Assembly (NCBI RefSeq): GCF_016907295.1
Contig: NZ_JAFBBR010000001.1
Location: 1,922,001 to 1,986,000 of the forward strand
Length of the DNA stretch: 64,000 nucleotides
DNA from: Microbacterium dextranolyticum
GTDB taxonomy: Bacteria; Actinomycetota; Actinomycetes; Actinomycetales; Microbacteriaceae
Direction: 5' to 3'
The position numbers and the translations under genes are program-made. Under the pieces are notes generated by a model. It saw only the letters and a list, made by a program, of their open reading frames with translations, was not told the DNA's origin and ran no database searches. This document shows, one piece after another, positions 24,002 through 32,718 of this stretch (position 1 is the stretch's first letter; each line of letters begins with the position of its first letter).

Positions 24002-24766
24002 CTAGATGGGGGCGCTCCCCGTCATCGCCCGGAAGGCGTACGTCACGTACGGGAGCGCGACGACGGCATCCCCCACGGCGCCGATCTCGTCGAAGAGCGC
24101 CGAGATCTCGTGATCGATCCGGGCGCGCTCGTCGGCGGATGCCGTGATGACGTAGCTGCGGGAGTGTACGAGCGATGTCAGCCCGGCCCGCGTGAGCGGG
24201 CGCGTCCACGTCCACGTGCGCACCTGGAGGTCGCCGAACGGCGCCGCGACGACCGGACCACCGCCGGCGAGGAGTTCCTCGGCGTGGCTGCCTTTCATGA
24301 TCTCGCCGAGCCGCGCGACCCACGGCGTGGTCTCGTCGCGGATGTTCCAGACAAGGCCCAGTACTCCCCCGGGCCGGAGCACGCGACCGACCTCCGCCGA
24401 TGCCGCGACGGGGTCCACCCAGTGCCAGGACTGTCCGAACACGGCCGCGTCGACGCTCGCGTCGGGCAGATTCAAGCGTTCCGCCGTGCCGACGAGGGTC
24501 TCCACTCCGGGCAGCGCCGCCCGCAGGGCGTCGAGCATCGCCGCATCCGGCTCGACGGCGATGACATCCGCGCCGCGCTCGGCGACCAGAGCAGCGACGA
24601 CGCGTGTGAGTTTGCCGGTGCCCGCCCCGACGTCCGCGATCCGCGGATGCGGGCCGACCGTCTCGAGCAGCCACGCCACCGCCTCGGCCGGGTAGTCGGG
24701 ACGCCCCTGCTCGTACGCCGCCGCAGCCGCCCCGAAACTCATCGCCAGCTCATCGCGCGTCACCAT
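24002..24766 (-). CDS. Class I SAM-dependent methyltransferase
   Basis: A 254-residue protein of the methyltransferase-11 type. SAM-binding motif I is IADVGAGTGKLTRVVAAL (about 46-63), followed by acidic motif II in VIAVEPDAAMLDALR, motif post-II VGTAERLNLPDASVDAAVF, and FGQSWHWVD. The N-terminal FGAAAAAYEQGRPDYP is typical of trans-aconitate-methyltransferase-like proteins. The substrate is unknown. The ATG at 24766 is preceded by a -10 box (TATCGT) at six bases, so the transcript is probably leaderless. It ends 11 bases before ychF begins and could read into it. Confidence 0.87.
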   Translation of the reverse strand: MVTRDELAMSFGAAAAAYEQGRPDYPAEAVAWLLETVGPHPRIADVGAGTGKLTRVVAALVAERGADVIAVEPDAAMLDALRAALPGVETLVGTAERLNLPDASVDAAVFGQSWHWVDPVAASAEVGRVLRPGGVLGLVWNIRDETTPWVARLGEIMKGSHAEELLAGGGPVVAAPFGDLQVRTWTWTRPLTRAGLTSLVHSRSYVITASADERARIDHEISALFDEIGAVGDAVVALPYVTYAFRAMTGSAPI

Positions 24767-24772
24767 GCTCCA

Positions 24773-24778
24773 ACGATA
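24773..24778 (-). promoter_or_regulatory. -10 box TATCGT, leaderless layout, for the methyltransferase
   Basis: On the minus strand TATCGT ends six bases before the ATG at 24766. Confidence 0.45.
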
Positions 24779-24844
24779 CGCCGCAGCGCCCACGCGGCGG
24801 CAGAACCCGACCCTGCGCGGCCGAGGGCCGCCTCGCAACCACAT

Positions 24845-24854
24845 GCAACGTTGC
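24845..24854. promoter_or_regulatory. Palindrome GCAACGTTGC ahead of adh, possible LacI-type operator
   Basis: A perfect 10-bp palindrome with a central CG lies 51 bases upstream of the alcohol dehydrogenase start. LacI-family regulators often bind such central-CG palindromes. No LacI-family gene is in the window, so the regulator is unknown. Confidence 0.4.
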
Positions 24855-24905
24855 CGCGCCTACCGTCGAGGCCATCGGGCGGAATGGCTCCGCCGAGAGG
24901 AAGTG

Positions 24906-25979
24906 ATGTCAATGACGACTCTGACCGACACCCCCACCGTCACCGAGCGCACCGCCGGCACCGACACGATGCGCGCCGCGGTCGTGAAGACCGCCGGCGA
25001 ACCGCTGGTGGTCTCGGACGTCCCGATCCCGACGCCCGGACCGCACCAGGCCCTCGTCAAGGTCATCACGAGCGGTGTCTGCCACACCGACCTGCACGCC
25101 GCGCACGGCGACTGGCCCGTCGCTCCCAAGGGCGACCTGATCCCCGGGCACGAGGGCTACGGCGAGGTCGTCGCCCTCGGCCCCGACGTCACAACCCTCG
25201 AGGTCGGCCAGAAGGTCGGCAACGCGTGGCTCTGGTCGGCGTGCGGCGTCTGCGAGTACTGCCGCACCGGCTGGGAGACGCTCTGCCCCGAGCAGCAGAA
25301 CGGCGGCTACTCCGTCGACGGCAGCTTCGGCGAGTACATGCTCGTCGACGAGCGCTTCGCCGCCCGCATCCCCGAGGGGGCCGACCCCGTCGAGGTCGCG
25401 CCGATCCTGTGCGCCGGCGTCACCGTGTACAAGGGCCTCAAGATGACCGGCGTCCGCCCCGGCGAGTGGGTCGTCATCTCCGGCATCGGCGGCCTCGGCC
25501 ACATCGCGGTGCAGTACGCGCGCGCCATGGGGATGCGCGTCGTCGCGGTCGACGTCGACGACGCGAAGCTCGCGCTCGCCCGCAGCCACGGCGCCGAAGT
25601 CACCGTCAACGCCGCCGAGCACGAACCCGGTTCGAAGATCCAGGAGGTCACCGGCGGTGCGCACGGCGTGCTGGTCACCGCCGTGCATCCTCGCGCCTTC
25701 GACCAGGCCCTCGGCGCCGTGCGCCGGGGCGGCACGATCGTCTTCAACGGTCTGCCTCCGGGGACGTTCGACGCTGACATCTTCGACATCGTGCTGCGCG
25801 CCATCACGGTGCGCGGCTCGATCGTCGGCACACGTCAGGACATGATCGAGGCGCTCGACTTCTACGCCCGCGGTCAGATCCACCCGACGGTGGCGGTCGA
25901 GACCATCGACGACATCAACGACATCTTCGATCGGATGCAGCGCGGCAAGATCGAGGGCCGCATCGTGATGAAGTACTGA
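24906..25979 (+). CDS. Zinc-dependent alcohol dehydrogenase (AdhP-like)
   Basis: A 357-residue medium-chain dehydrogenase that interconverts primary alcohols and aldehydes with NAD(H). Catalytic zinc ligands are Cys59 in SGVCHTDLH and His82-Glu83 in PGHEGYGE. The structural zinc site is CGVCEYCRTGWETLC. The NAD-binding motif is ISGIGGLGHIAVQYA (about 196), with the acidic ribose-binding residue in VAVDVDD. The N-terminal 20 residues are an extension rich in Thr. GAGAGGAA lies just upstream; ATG 24906 and ATG 24912 are both possible starts. A strong hairpin follows, so it is a single-gene unit, possibly controlled at the GCAACGTTGC palindrome. Confidence 0.92.
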   Translation: MSMTTLTDTPTVTERTAGTDTMRAAVVKTAGEPLVVSDVPIPTPGPHQALVKVITSGVCHTDLHAAHGDWPVAPKGDLIPGHEGYGEVVALGPDVTTLEVGQKVGNAWLWSACGVCEYCRTGWETLCPEQQNGGYSVDGSFGEYMLVDERFAARIPEGADPVEVAPILCAGVTVYKGLKMTGVRPGEWVVISGIGGLGHIAVQYARAMGMRVVAVDVDDAKLALARSHGAEVTVNAAEHEPGSKIQEVTGGAHGVLVTAVHPRAFDQALGAVRRGGTIVFNGLPPGTFDADIFDIVLRAITVRGSIVGTRQDMIEALDFYARGQIHPTVAVETIDDINDIFDRMQRGKIEGRIVMKY

Positions 25980-26026
25980 CGCCACGAAGACCCCCGGCCC
26001 GGCGCACGCCGGACGCGGAGAACCGG

Positions 26027-26057
26027 CGGGGAGCGATCGCAGCAGGATCGCTCCCCG
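26027..26057 (+). terminator. Terminator hairpin after adh
   Basis: CGGGGAGCGATC and GATCGCTCCCCG form a perfect 12-bp stem around a seven-base loop, 48 bases after the adh stop. Confidence 0.75.
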
Positions 26058-26130
26058 CTGTCGTGCGCGACGCCGCTCGCGACCGGCGCGCCTTCGCGGC
26101 AGTGTCGGCGCCCGGAGAGAGAGTGGGGGC

Positions 26131-26733
26131 GTGCCCCTGGATTTCACCGCCATCGACTTCGAGACGGCGAACTCTTCGAGCGCCTCGGCCTGCGCCGTGG
26201 GGCTCGCTCGGGTGCGAGACGGGCGCGTGGTCGAGACGGCCGGCTGGCTCATCAAGCCGCCGCCGGGTCACGATCGCTTCTTCGAGCTGAACATCGGCAT
26301 CCACGGGATCCGCCCCGAGCACGTCGAGCACGCCGACGACTGGTCGACCCAGCTGTCCGATCTGTCGGCCTTCGCGGGTGACGACGTTCTGGTCGCGCAC
26401 AACGCCGGTTTCGACATGAGCGTGCTCCGTCGGACGTGCGAGGCGACGGATGCCGCGTGCCCGCCGTATCGGTACGTGTGCAGTCTGCAGGTCGCCCGCA
26501 AGACGTATGAACTCGACTCCTACCGGCTGCCGTCGGTCGCGGCGGCGGCGGGATTCCTCGATTTCGCCCACCACGACGCGGCCGCCGACGCCCTCGCCTG
26601 CGCCCACATCATGATCGACGCCGCACGACGCGCCGGCGCCGAGGATGTCGTCGAGTTGGCGATGCTGCTCGGTGTGCGGGTGCCGCGGATTCCGGCGGCG
26701 CGCGCCGCGGCCGGCGCCGTGCTGCACGCCTGA
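26131..26733 (+). CDS. DnaQ-like 3'-5' exonuclease
   Basis: A 200-residue DEDDh exonuclease. Exo I is FTAIDFETAN (Asp and Glu metal ligands), Exo II is LVAHNAGFDMSVLR, and Exo III is HHDAAADALACAHI with the His and Asp. It resembles the free-standing exonucleases related to the polymerase III epsilon subunit rather than the replicative subunit itself, because there is no polymerase-binding tail. It probably trims DNA or RNA in repair. GGAGAGAG precedes the GTG at 26131. The next gene, rmuC, also concerns DNA metabolism and follows in the same direction after about 95 bases. Confidence 0.88.
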   Translation: MPLDFTAIDFETANSSSASACAVGLARVRDGRVVETAGWLIKPPPGHDRFFELNIGIHGIRPEHVEHADDWSTQLSDLSAFAGDDVLVAHNAGFDMSVLRRTCEATDAACPPYRYVCSLQVARKTYELDSYRLPSVAAAAGFLDFAHHDAAADALACAHIMIDAARRAGAEDVVELAMLLGVRVPRIPAARAAAGAVLHA

Positions 26734-26827
26734 ACCGATCCCCGACCCCGGCCGCGCGACGACCGGTCCGGGCGGCAGCGCGACGTGTCGCGGCAGCGAT
26801 GTCGCTGGCCCGCGACACACTGTGGTC

Positions 26828-28162
26828 ATGGATGCCGCCCTCGTCACCGTCCTCGCCATCGCCTGTCTGGTGGCGGGCTTCGTCGCCGGCTGGTTCGGTC
26901 AGTCCGCACGCGCCGCCGAGCGATCCGCGACGGATCGGGCGGCGCTGAGCGAGCGCGCCGCCGCCGCCGAGTCCGCGGCGCGCTCGCTCGCGGATCAGCT
27001 CGAGCAGCAGCGCGCGGTGACCCGTGACCTGGGCGCACAAGCCCGCGCCGATCAGGCCGCCCAACACGATCGGGAACGGCGCGAGCAGGTCGTCCTGCGC
27101 GCCCTCGCACCGGTGCAGGAGACACTGCAGACGATGCAGCACAAGGTCGACGAGCTCGAGCGCGAGCGTCAGCAGCAGTACGGATCGATCGCCGAGCAGC
27201 TCCGGCGCGCGCACGATTCCGATGAGGCGCTGCGGGCGACGACCGAGTCCCTCGCCGGTGCGCTGCGCTCGAACGCCACCCGCGGCGTGTGGGGCGAGAC
27301 CCAGCTGCGACGCGTCGTCGAATCGGCCGGCCTCACCCGGTACGTCGACTTCGACACGCAGTCGTCGCTCACATCGGATGCCGGGGCGGGGCGGCCGGAC
27401 ATGGTCGTCCGCCTGCCCGGAGGGAAGGCGCTGGCGGTCGACGCGAAGGTGCCGCTGGATGCCTACCTCGAGGCATCGGCGATCCCCGCGACCGCTCAGG
27501 GCGAACAGGCGGCTCGACGCACACAGCTGCTGCAGAAGCATGTGAAGGCTGTGCGGGCCCATGTGGACGCGCTCGCGGCGAAGCGCTACTGGACCGGACT
27601 CGAGTCCAGTCCCGAGTTCGTGGTCTGCTTCATCCCCAGCGAGTCACTGCTGGGCGCCGCACTGGAAGAGGATCCCGCTCTGCTCGACTACGCGTTCTCG
27701 CGTCGCGTGGCCCTGGCCTCACCCGTGAACCTGTGGGCCGTGCTGAAGACCGTGGCGTACACGTGGACGCAACAGGACGTGTCGACCGAGGCGCGACGCC
27801 TGTTCGATCTCGGGAATGAGCTGTACCAGCGCCTCGGCGCTCTGGCGACGCACACGGACGACCTCCGACGTGCGATCGAGCGCACGGTCGACAGTTACAA
27901 CCGCTTCGCGGGGTCTCTCGAATCGCGCGTGCTGGTGAGTGCCCGCCGCTTTCCGGGGATCGACGACACGAAGCTCGCCTCCACCGCGACGCCGTCCGCG
28001 ATCGAGAAGACGCCCCGCCGCCTCATGGCCTCGGAGTTCACCGAGCATCTGGAGGGCCTCGGGTCTCCCGCCGAACAGCCGGGCGACACCTCGACGGACG
28101 ATCAGAGGGACACCGATGCGCTCACCGCGGATGTCGGGCAGGTGCGCGACCGTCTGGTCTGA
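26828..28162 (+). CDS. rmuC: DNA recombination protein RmuC
   Basis: A 444-residue protein. An N-terminal membrane segment (VTVLAIACLVAGFVAGWF) leads into a long coiled coil (about residues 30-140), then the nuclease-like RmuC domain. That domain contains RGVWGETQLRRVVESAGL, VRLPGGKALAVDAKVPLDAY and a late FIPSESLLGAALE. In E. coli RmuC limits rearrangements at inverted repeats. The catalytic-looking acidic/lysine pattern (VDAKVPLDAY) is kept. The C-terminus has a disordered acidic tail from about residue 405. The ATG at 26828 precedes the membrane helix directly. It converges on the small membrane protein gene. Confidence 0.92.
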   Translation: MDAALVTVLAIACLVAGFVAGWFGQSARAAERSATDRAALSERAAAAESAARSLADQLEQQRAVTRDLGAQARADQAAQHDRERREQVVLRALAPVQETLQTMQHKVDELERERQQQYGSIAEQLRRAHDSDEALRATTESLAGALRSNATRGVWGETQLRRVVESAGLTRYVDFDTQSSLTSDAGAGRPDMVVRLPGGKALAVDAKVPLDAYLEASAIPATAQGEQAARRTQLLQKHVKAVRAHVDALAAKRYWTGLESSPEFVVCFIPSESLLGAALEEDPALLDYAFSRRVALASPVNLWAVLKTVAYTWTQQDVSTEARRLFDLGNELYQRLGALATHTDDLRRAIERTVDSYNRFAGSLESRVLVSARRFPGIDDTKLASTATPSAIEKTPRRLMASEFTEHLEGLGSPAEQPGDTSTDDQRDTDALTADVGQVRDRLV

Positions 28163-28222
28163 CTCCGCCCGGAGGCCGCGGTCATCGCCGCCCCGGCTCG
28201 CTGCCAGGTGATGCGAGCCGCC

Positions 28223-28417
28223 TCAGTAGCCGCTGGGGAAGAGGTTGAGCAAGCCCACCACGGCGACCGTGACGCCGACGAATGCGCCGATCATCCACCA
28301 CGCGCTGACCTGGTGGCCCTCCGGCATCCGGCGTCGAAGAAGGACATCGGGCCGACGCGCCGCGTCGACGGGGACCGCGAACTGACCGGTCCGAGGACTG
28401 CTGGTTGCTGCGGACAT
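28223..28417 (-). CDS. Small single-helix membrane protein (64 aa)
   Basis: A hydrophilic N-terminal part of about 40 residues (TGQFAVPVDAARRPDVLLRR) is followed by one C-terminal membrane segment, WMIGAFVGVTVAVVGLLNLF, ending PSGY. I do not recognise a family. A tail-anchored layout with the N-terminus inside is likely. It lies between rmuC, which converges on it, and glpX, which is transcribed the same way after it. Codon use is typical of the genome. No function is proposed. Confidence 0.6.
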   Translation of the reverse strand: MSAATSSPRTGQFAVPVDAARRPDVLLRRRMPEGHQVSAWWMIGAFVGVTVAVVGLLNLFPSGY

Positions 28418-28568
28418 GTGGGAACCCCCGGTGATGACGTGGACGACGTACAGGTCATCGGTGACCGGGATCCATTGTGCCAGAGCGCCCCGCGATAGCG
28501 GGAGGAGCGACCGTTTCTTTGCCGAAACGAGATCTATCCTCGCAGGGGGCCGCTCACCACGGACGCCG

Positions 28569-29558
28569 TCAGAGCCACTTCGACGTCAGATGCTCCGAGC
28601 TGATGCGACGGAGAGTCCCGGAGGCCCCGCGCAGCACGATGCTCTCGGTGTACACGAAGTCGCCGTCGCGACGCACACCGGCCACCAGTTCTCCGTTCGT
28701 GACTCCCGTCGCGACGAAGATCGTGTTCTTGCCGGTGACCATCTCGTCAGCCTCGTACACGTAGTCGTCGAGCTTGAGACCGGCGTCGATGCCCCGCTGC
28801 TTCTCGTCGTCGTCGCGCGCCCACAGTCGGCCCTGGATGTGCCCGCCCAGTGCCTTGATGGCGCACGTCGTGGCGACGCCCTCGGGGCTTCCGCCGATGC
28901 CGATGCACATATCGGTGCGCGCGTTGTGGCGTGCGGCGTTGATCCCACCGGCGACGTCGCCGTCGCTCATCAGGCGCGTGCCGGCGCCGGAGGCACGGAT
29001 CTCCTCGATGAGCCGCGCGTGGCGCGGACGGTTCAGCACCGAGACCACCAGCTCGTCCACAGGCTTGCCAAGCGCCTTGGCGAGCAGCCGGATGTTCTCG
29101 CCGACGGGCAGCCGGATGTCGACGACGCCTACGCCGGCCGGTCCGGTCACCAGTTTGTCCATGTAGAAGACGCTGGACGCGTCCAGCATCGCACCCCGGT
29201 CGGCGACCGCGAGCACCGAGAGCGCGTTGTTGCGCCCCTCGGCGGTGAGGGTCGTCCCGTCGATCGGGTCGACGGCGATGTCGCACTGCGGTCCGCGCCC
29301 GGTGCCCACATGCTCGCCGTTGTAGAGCATCGGCGCGTTGTCCTTCTCGCCCTCGCCGATGACGATCACGCCGTCGAAGTTCACCGTCGTCAGGAAGGCG
29401 CGCATGGCATCCACCGCCGCACCGTCGGCCAGCTCTTTCTGCCCCCGACCGATGAAGGGCACGGAGCGGATCGCCGCCGCCTCGGTGGCGCGCACCAGCT
29501 CGAGCGCGAGGTTCCGATCGGGATGCAGCGGACTCATGTCCGCGGTCAGGCTCACCAT
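28569..29558 (-). CDS. glpX: Fructose-1,6-bisphosphatase class II
   Basis: GlpX removes the 1-phosphate from fructose 1,6-bisphosphate in gluconeogenesis; in actinobacteria it is usually the only such enzyme. The 329-residue protein has the lithium-sensitive phosphatase motifs: VIGEGEKDNAPML (metal-binding Glu/Asp), DIAVDPIDGTTLTAEGRNNA and the C-terminal region with GKNTIFVATGVTNGELVAG. The ATG at 29558 gives MVSLTADMSPLHP; a second ATG is six codons on. A -10 box TAGGCT lies six bases upstream. It diverges from the fructose-bisphosphate aldolase gene, so both steps around the same metabolite share one intergenic region of about 250 bases. Confidence 0.95.
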   Translation of the reverse strand: MVSLTADMSPLHPDRNLALELVRATEAAAIRSVPFIGRGQKELADGAAVDAMRAFLTTVNFDGVIVIGEGEKDNAPMLYNGEHVGTGRGPQCDIAVDPIDGTTLTAEGRNNALSVLAVADRGAMLDASSVFYMDKLVTGPAGVGVVDIRLPVGENIRLLAKALGKPVDELVVSVLNRPRHARLIEEIRASGAGTRLMSDGDVAGGINAARHNARTDMCIGIGGSPEGVATTCAIKALGGHIQGRLWARDDDEKQRGIDAGLKLDDYVYEADEMVTGKNTIFVATGVTNGELVAGVRRDGDFVYTESIVLRGASGTLRRISSEHLTSKWL

Positions 29559-29564
29559 GCCCCG

Positions 29565-29570
29565 AGCCTA
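29565..29570 (-). promoter_or_regulatory. -10 box TAGGCT, leaderless layout, for glpX
   Basis: On the minus strand TAGGCT ends six bases before the ATG at 29558. Confidence 0.5.
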
Positions 29571-29805
29571 CGTCCAACACGGTGCACGTCGAGGAGAATT
29601 CTCCTGTCTCGGGCGTGAAGGATTCGGCATTCTTACCGATGCGGCAACGGGGGGTGCGCGCCCACGATCGGAGCGCCCTCGCATCGCCGGCAGTGTTCGC
29701 GCTCACACCGCGACGTTGCTGCTTTTGCCCGGTGTCCCGACCGATGCACCCCCATGCCCTTCGATAGAGTGACGGTGCAGACAATCGCACACCTGAGGAG
29801 TGGAA

Positions 29806-30837
29806 ATGCCCGTCGCAACCCCCGAGCAGTACGCCGAGATGCTGGACAAGGCGAAGGCGGGCGGCTATGCCTTCCCCGCGATCAACGCCGCGAGCTCGCA
29901 GTCGATCAACGCGGTCCTGCAGGGTCTGACCGAGGCCGGTTCCGACGGCATCATCCAGGTCACCACCGGTGGCGCCGACTACTTCGCCGGACACACCGTC
30001 AAGGGCCGCGCCACGGGCGCGATCGCGTTCGCGAAGTTCGCCACCGAGGTCGCCAAGAACTACCCGATCACGGTTGCGCTGCACACCGACCACTGCCCCA
30101 AGCCCGCGCTCGAGGACTTCGTCCTGCCGCTCATCGCGGCCTCGGAAGAAGAGGTCAAGGCCGGTCGCAATCCGCTGTTCCAGTCGCACATGTGGGACGG
30201 ATCGGCCGTTCCGCTCGATGAGAACATCGAGATCGCGAAGGAGCTCCTCCCCCGCATCAAGAACATCAACGCGATCCTCGAGGTCGAGGTCGGCGTCGTC
30301 GGCGGCGAGGAAGACGGTGTGAAGCACGAGGGTTCGAACGAGGCCCTGTACACCACGACGGCCGACGTCTCGAAGTTCGTCGACGCTCTCGGTCTCGGTG
30401 AGAACGGCCGCTACATCGCGGCGCTGACGTTCGGCAACGTGCACGGCGTGTACAAGCCGGGCAACGTCAAGCTCCGCCCCGAGCTCCTGGGCGAGATCCA
30501 GGCCGGCATCGCCGAGAAGTTCGGTACCGCCGCGAAGCCGCTCGACCTCGTCTTCCACGGCGGCAGCGGCTCGACTCCCGAGGAAATCGCGCTGGCAGTC
30601 GCGAACGGCGTGGTCAAAATGAACATCGACACCGACACCCAGTACGCCTTCACGCGCTCGGTGGCGGGTTTCATGTTCCAGAACTATGACGGCGTGCTCA
30701 AGGTCGACGGTGAGGTCGGCAACAAGAAGGCCTACGACCCGCGGGCGTGGGGCAAGGTCGCGGAAACCGCGATGGCCGCCCGTGTCGTGGAGGCCACGAC
30801 GCAGCTCGGCTCGGCTGGTCACTCGATCAGCGCCTGA
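29806..30837 (+). CDS. fbaA: Fructose-bisphosphate aldolase class II
   Basis: A 343-residue zinc-dependent aldolase that splits fructose 1,6-bisphosphate into dihydroxyacetone phosphate and glyceraldehyde 3-phosphate, and the reverse. It starts MPVATPEQYAEMLDKAKAG. Zinc-binding and catalytic residues are in VALHTDHCPK (His93, Asp95, His96). Others are LEVEVGVVGGEEDG, NVHGVYKPGNVKL, the phosphate-binding FHGGSGSTPEEI and VVKMNIDTDTQYAF. The ATG at 29806 is preceded by GAGGAG at five bases. A TAGAGT -10 box lies near 29765. A strong T-tailed terminator follows. Confidence 0.97.
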   Translation: MPVATPEQYAEMLDKAKAGGYAFPAINAASSQSINAVLQGLTEAGSDGIIQVTTGGADYFAGHTVKGRATGAIAFAKFATEVAKNYPITVALHTDHCPKPALEDFVLPLIAASEEEVKAGRNPLFQSHMWDGSAVPLDENIEIAKELLPRIKNINAILEVEVGVVGGEEDGVKHEGSNEALYTTTADVSKFVDALGLGENGRYIAALTFGNVHGVYKPGNVKLRPELLGEIQAGIAEKFGTAAKPLDLVFHGGSGSTPEEIALAVANGVVKMNIDTDTQYAFTRSVAGFMFQNYDGVLKVDGEVGNKKAYDPRAWGKVAETAMAARVVEATTQLGSAGHSISA

Positions 30838-30850
30838 GCCTCACCGGACA

Positions 30851-30897
30851 CGGACGCCCCGGACCTCCCGACTCGGAGGGCGGGGCGTCCGTTCTTT
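30851..30897 (+). terminator. Rho-independent terminator after the aldolase gene
   Basis: CGGACGCCCCG pairs with CGGGGCGTCCG over 11 bases, with an inner CCTCC/GGAGG stem, followed by TTCTTTCTT. It is the most classical terminator in the window. Confidence 0.9.
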
Positions 30898-30979
30898 CTT
30901 CGACGAGGCCAAGGATGCCTCCAACACCGGACTTCCGCGGGCAGCAGAGGCCAAACCCAGCGCCCAGAGCCGATACCGC

Positions 30980-31543
30980 TCAGCGCGAGAAGTGCGCCAC
31001 GACGGCGGGATCGGACAGCAGCGGCACCGTGAGGCACACGCTGACGATGAGGAAAGTCACGATCGCGCCGACGAGCGGGATCCACCAGCTGAGCCGTGAG
31101 CGACGCAGCGATCGCCACGAGATCACGGCGGTGACGAGCCAGCCGAACACGAAGACACCCGCGCCGATGCGGCCCCACAGGTCGCCTTGCGCGGTGTTGG
31201 TGAAGGTCGCGTCGATGCCGGCCAGGGTCATCCACGTCTGGGCGAACTCCGCGAAGGTCCACAGCTGCGGCACCGCGCTGAGAACGGTGATGAGTCCATA
31301 GGCGAGGAGCGCGACAGTGATGATCCGGTCGGCAGTTCGGGTGGGCCGTGCCGCACTGGTGGTGGGGTGCGGACGGGTGGTCGGCTGAGCCGGCGCATGC
31401 GGAAGAGGCGCGTGGGGCGCAGGAGAGCCGGTGCCTTCGGGCGTCGACTCAGCGGGTTGCCGGATGGCGGCGCGCTGTTCTTCGGGCGTCGCGTACTCAC
31501 CGTACGCCGGACGGGGACGCGGCTCGGAGGTCTGGTCGCTCAC
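30980..31543 (-). CDS. DUF6264 family membrane protein
   Basis: A 187-residue protein. The N-terminal 70 residues are disordered and begin with the family's [19 protein letters not shown] block, followed by Pro/His-rich sequence. Four membrane helices follow: [20 protein letters not shown], a second before [20 protein letters not shown], and a last one, [20 protein letters not shown]. The function of this actinobacterial family is unknown. The ATG at 31543 overlaps the ispH stop (ATGA), so it is translated from the ispH message. Confidence 0.82.
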   Translation of the reverse strand: MSDQTSEPRPRPAYGEYATPEEQRAAIRQPAESTPEGTGSPAPHAPLPHAPAQPTTRPHPTTSAARPTRTADRIITVALLAYGLITVLSAVPQLWTFAEFAQTWMTLAGIDATFTNTAQGDLWGRIGAGVFVFGWLVTAVISWRSLRRSRLSWWIPLVGAIVTFLIVSVCLTVPLLSDPAVVAHFSR

Positions 31544-32601
31544 GACCGCACTCGACCCCCCAGCGCACGCCCATCGCGCGCGCCCGAGGCATCCTGGCGG
31601 AGTTCCTTCGGCAGGGAGAACATGAGGTCCTCCTCCGCGGTGCGGATCTGCTCGACGTCGCGGTAGCCCGCGCCCGACAGCTCTTCCAGCACCTCTTGCA
31701 CGAGCACCTCGGGAACCGACGCACCGCTGGTCACGCCGACGGTTGCGACGCCGTCGAGCCAGCTCTGCTGGATCTCGTGGGCGTAGTCGACGCGATACGC
31801 GGCAGCCGCGCCGTACTCGAGGGCCACTTCCACCAGACGCACCGAGTTCGACGAGTTGGCCGAACCGACCACGATCACGAGATCGGCGTCCGCGGCGACC
31901 TTCTTGATCGCGACCTGGCGATTCTGCGTCGCGTAGCAGATGTCGTCGGACGGCGGGTCGTTCAGCTCGGGGAAGCGTTCCCGCAGACGGCGGACCGTCT
32001 CCATGGTCTCGTCGACCGAGAGCGTCGTCTGAGAGAGCCAGACCACCTTCGAGGGATCCTTCACCTCGACGAGGTCGGCGTCGTCGGGCGAGTTGACGAC
32101 CGTGACATGGTCGGGCGCCTCGCCTGCGGTGCCCTCCACCTCTTCGTGACCGTCGTGGCCGATCAGCAGGATCTCGAAATCATCGCGGGCGAAGCGGACC
32201 GCCTCACGGTGCACCTTAGTGACGAGCGGGCAGGTGGCGTCGATGGCGTGCAGGCCGCGGTCGGCGGCGGCGCCGACGACGGCCGGCGAGACGCCGTGGG
32301 CACTGAAGACGACGTGCGCGCCCTCGGGGACCTCGTCGACCTCATCGACGAAGATGGCGCCCTGCGCCTCGAGCTCGGTGACCACGTGGATGTTGTGGAC
32401 GATCTGCTTGCGCACGTACACGGGCGCACCATACCGCTCGAGCGCCTTCTCGACCGCGATGACGGCACGATCGACGCCGGCGCAGTAGCCGCGCGGCGAG
32501 GCGAGCAGCACCTTCTTGTGTCCGGCCACGGGGTTATCCTGAAGCCGTCCACGCGGGCCCGGAACACGGGGCGAGGGAAGACGGACGGCAGTGCTGCTCA
32601 C
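31540..32601 (-). CDS. ispH: 4-hydroxy-3-methylbut-2-enyl diphosphate reductase
   Basis: IspH performs the last step of the MEP isoprenoid pathway, making IPP and DMAPP with a [4Fe-4S] cluster. The three cluster cysteines are seen at Cys40 (PRGYCAGV), Cys124 (DATCPLV) and Cys222 (ICYATQNRQ). Substrate-binding histidines are in VHNIHVV and SAHGVSP, and [11 protein letters not shown] is also present. The 353-residue length includes about 27 extra N-terminal residues, common in actinobacteria. The GTG at 32601 lies seven bases after a TACAAT -10 box. It diverges from xseA. Its product feeds uppS, found at 41.8-42.6 kb. Confidence 0.96.
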   Translation of the reverse strand: MSSTAVRLPSPRVPGPRGRLQDNPVAGHKKVLLASPRGYCAGVDRAVIAVEKALERYGAPVYVRKQIVHNIHVVTELEAQGAIFVDEVDEVPEGAHVVFSAHGVSPAVVGAAADRGLHAIDATCPLVTKVHREAVRFARDDFEILLIGHDGHEEVEGTAGEAPDHVTVVNSPDDADLVEVKDPSKVVWLSQTTLSVDETMETVRRLRERFPELNDPPSDDICYATQNRQVAIKKVAADADLVIVVGSANSSNSVRLVEVALEYGAAAAYRVDYAHEIQQSWLDGVATVGVTSGASVPEVLVQEVLEELSGAGYRDVEQIRTAEEDLMFSLPKELRQDASGARDGRALGGRVRS

Positions 32602-32608
32602 CCTTGCG

Positions 32609-32614
32609 ATTGTA
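32609..32614 (-). promoter_or_regulatory. -10 box TACAAT, leaderless layout, for ispH
   Basis: On the minus strand TACAAT ends seven bases before the GTG at 32601. Confidence 0.55.
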
Positions 32615-32718
32615 CGGATCCGAGGCTGGGTGCGGGCCGCACGTGCTCCGCTCGTCGCGCGCGCTCACCGATCCGACCACGAGACGATCCCTCCGGATCC
32701 ATGAGAGGAGACCCAGCG

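Noticed and set aside
25300..30000. A hidden multi-gene defence or mobile module near exonuclease and RmuC
   Set aside because: The genes are standard housekeeping families with uniform composition. No nuclease-partner, integrase, repeat boundary or GC shift is visible.
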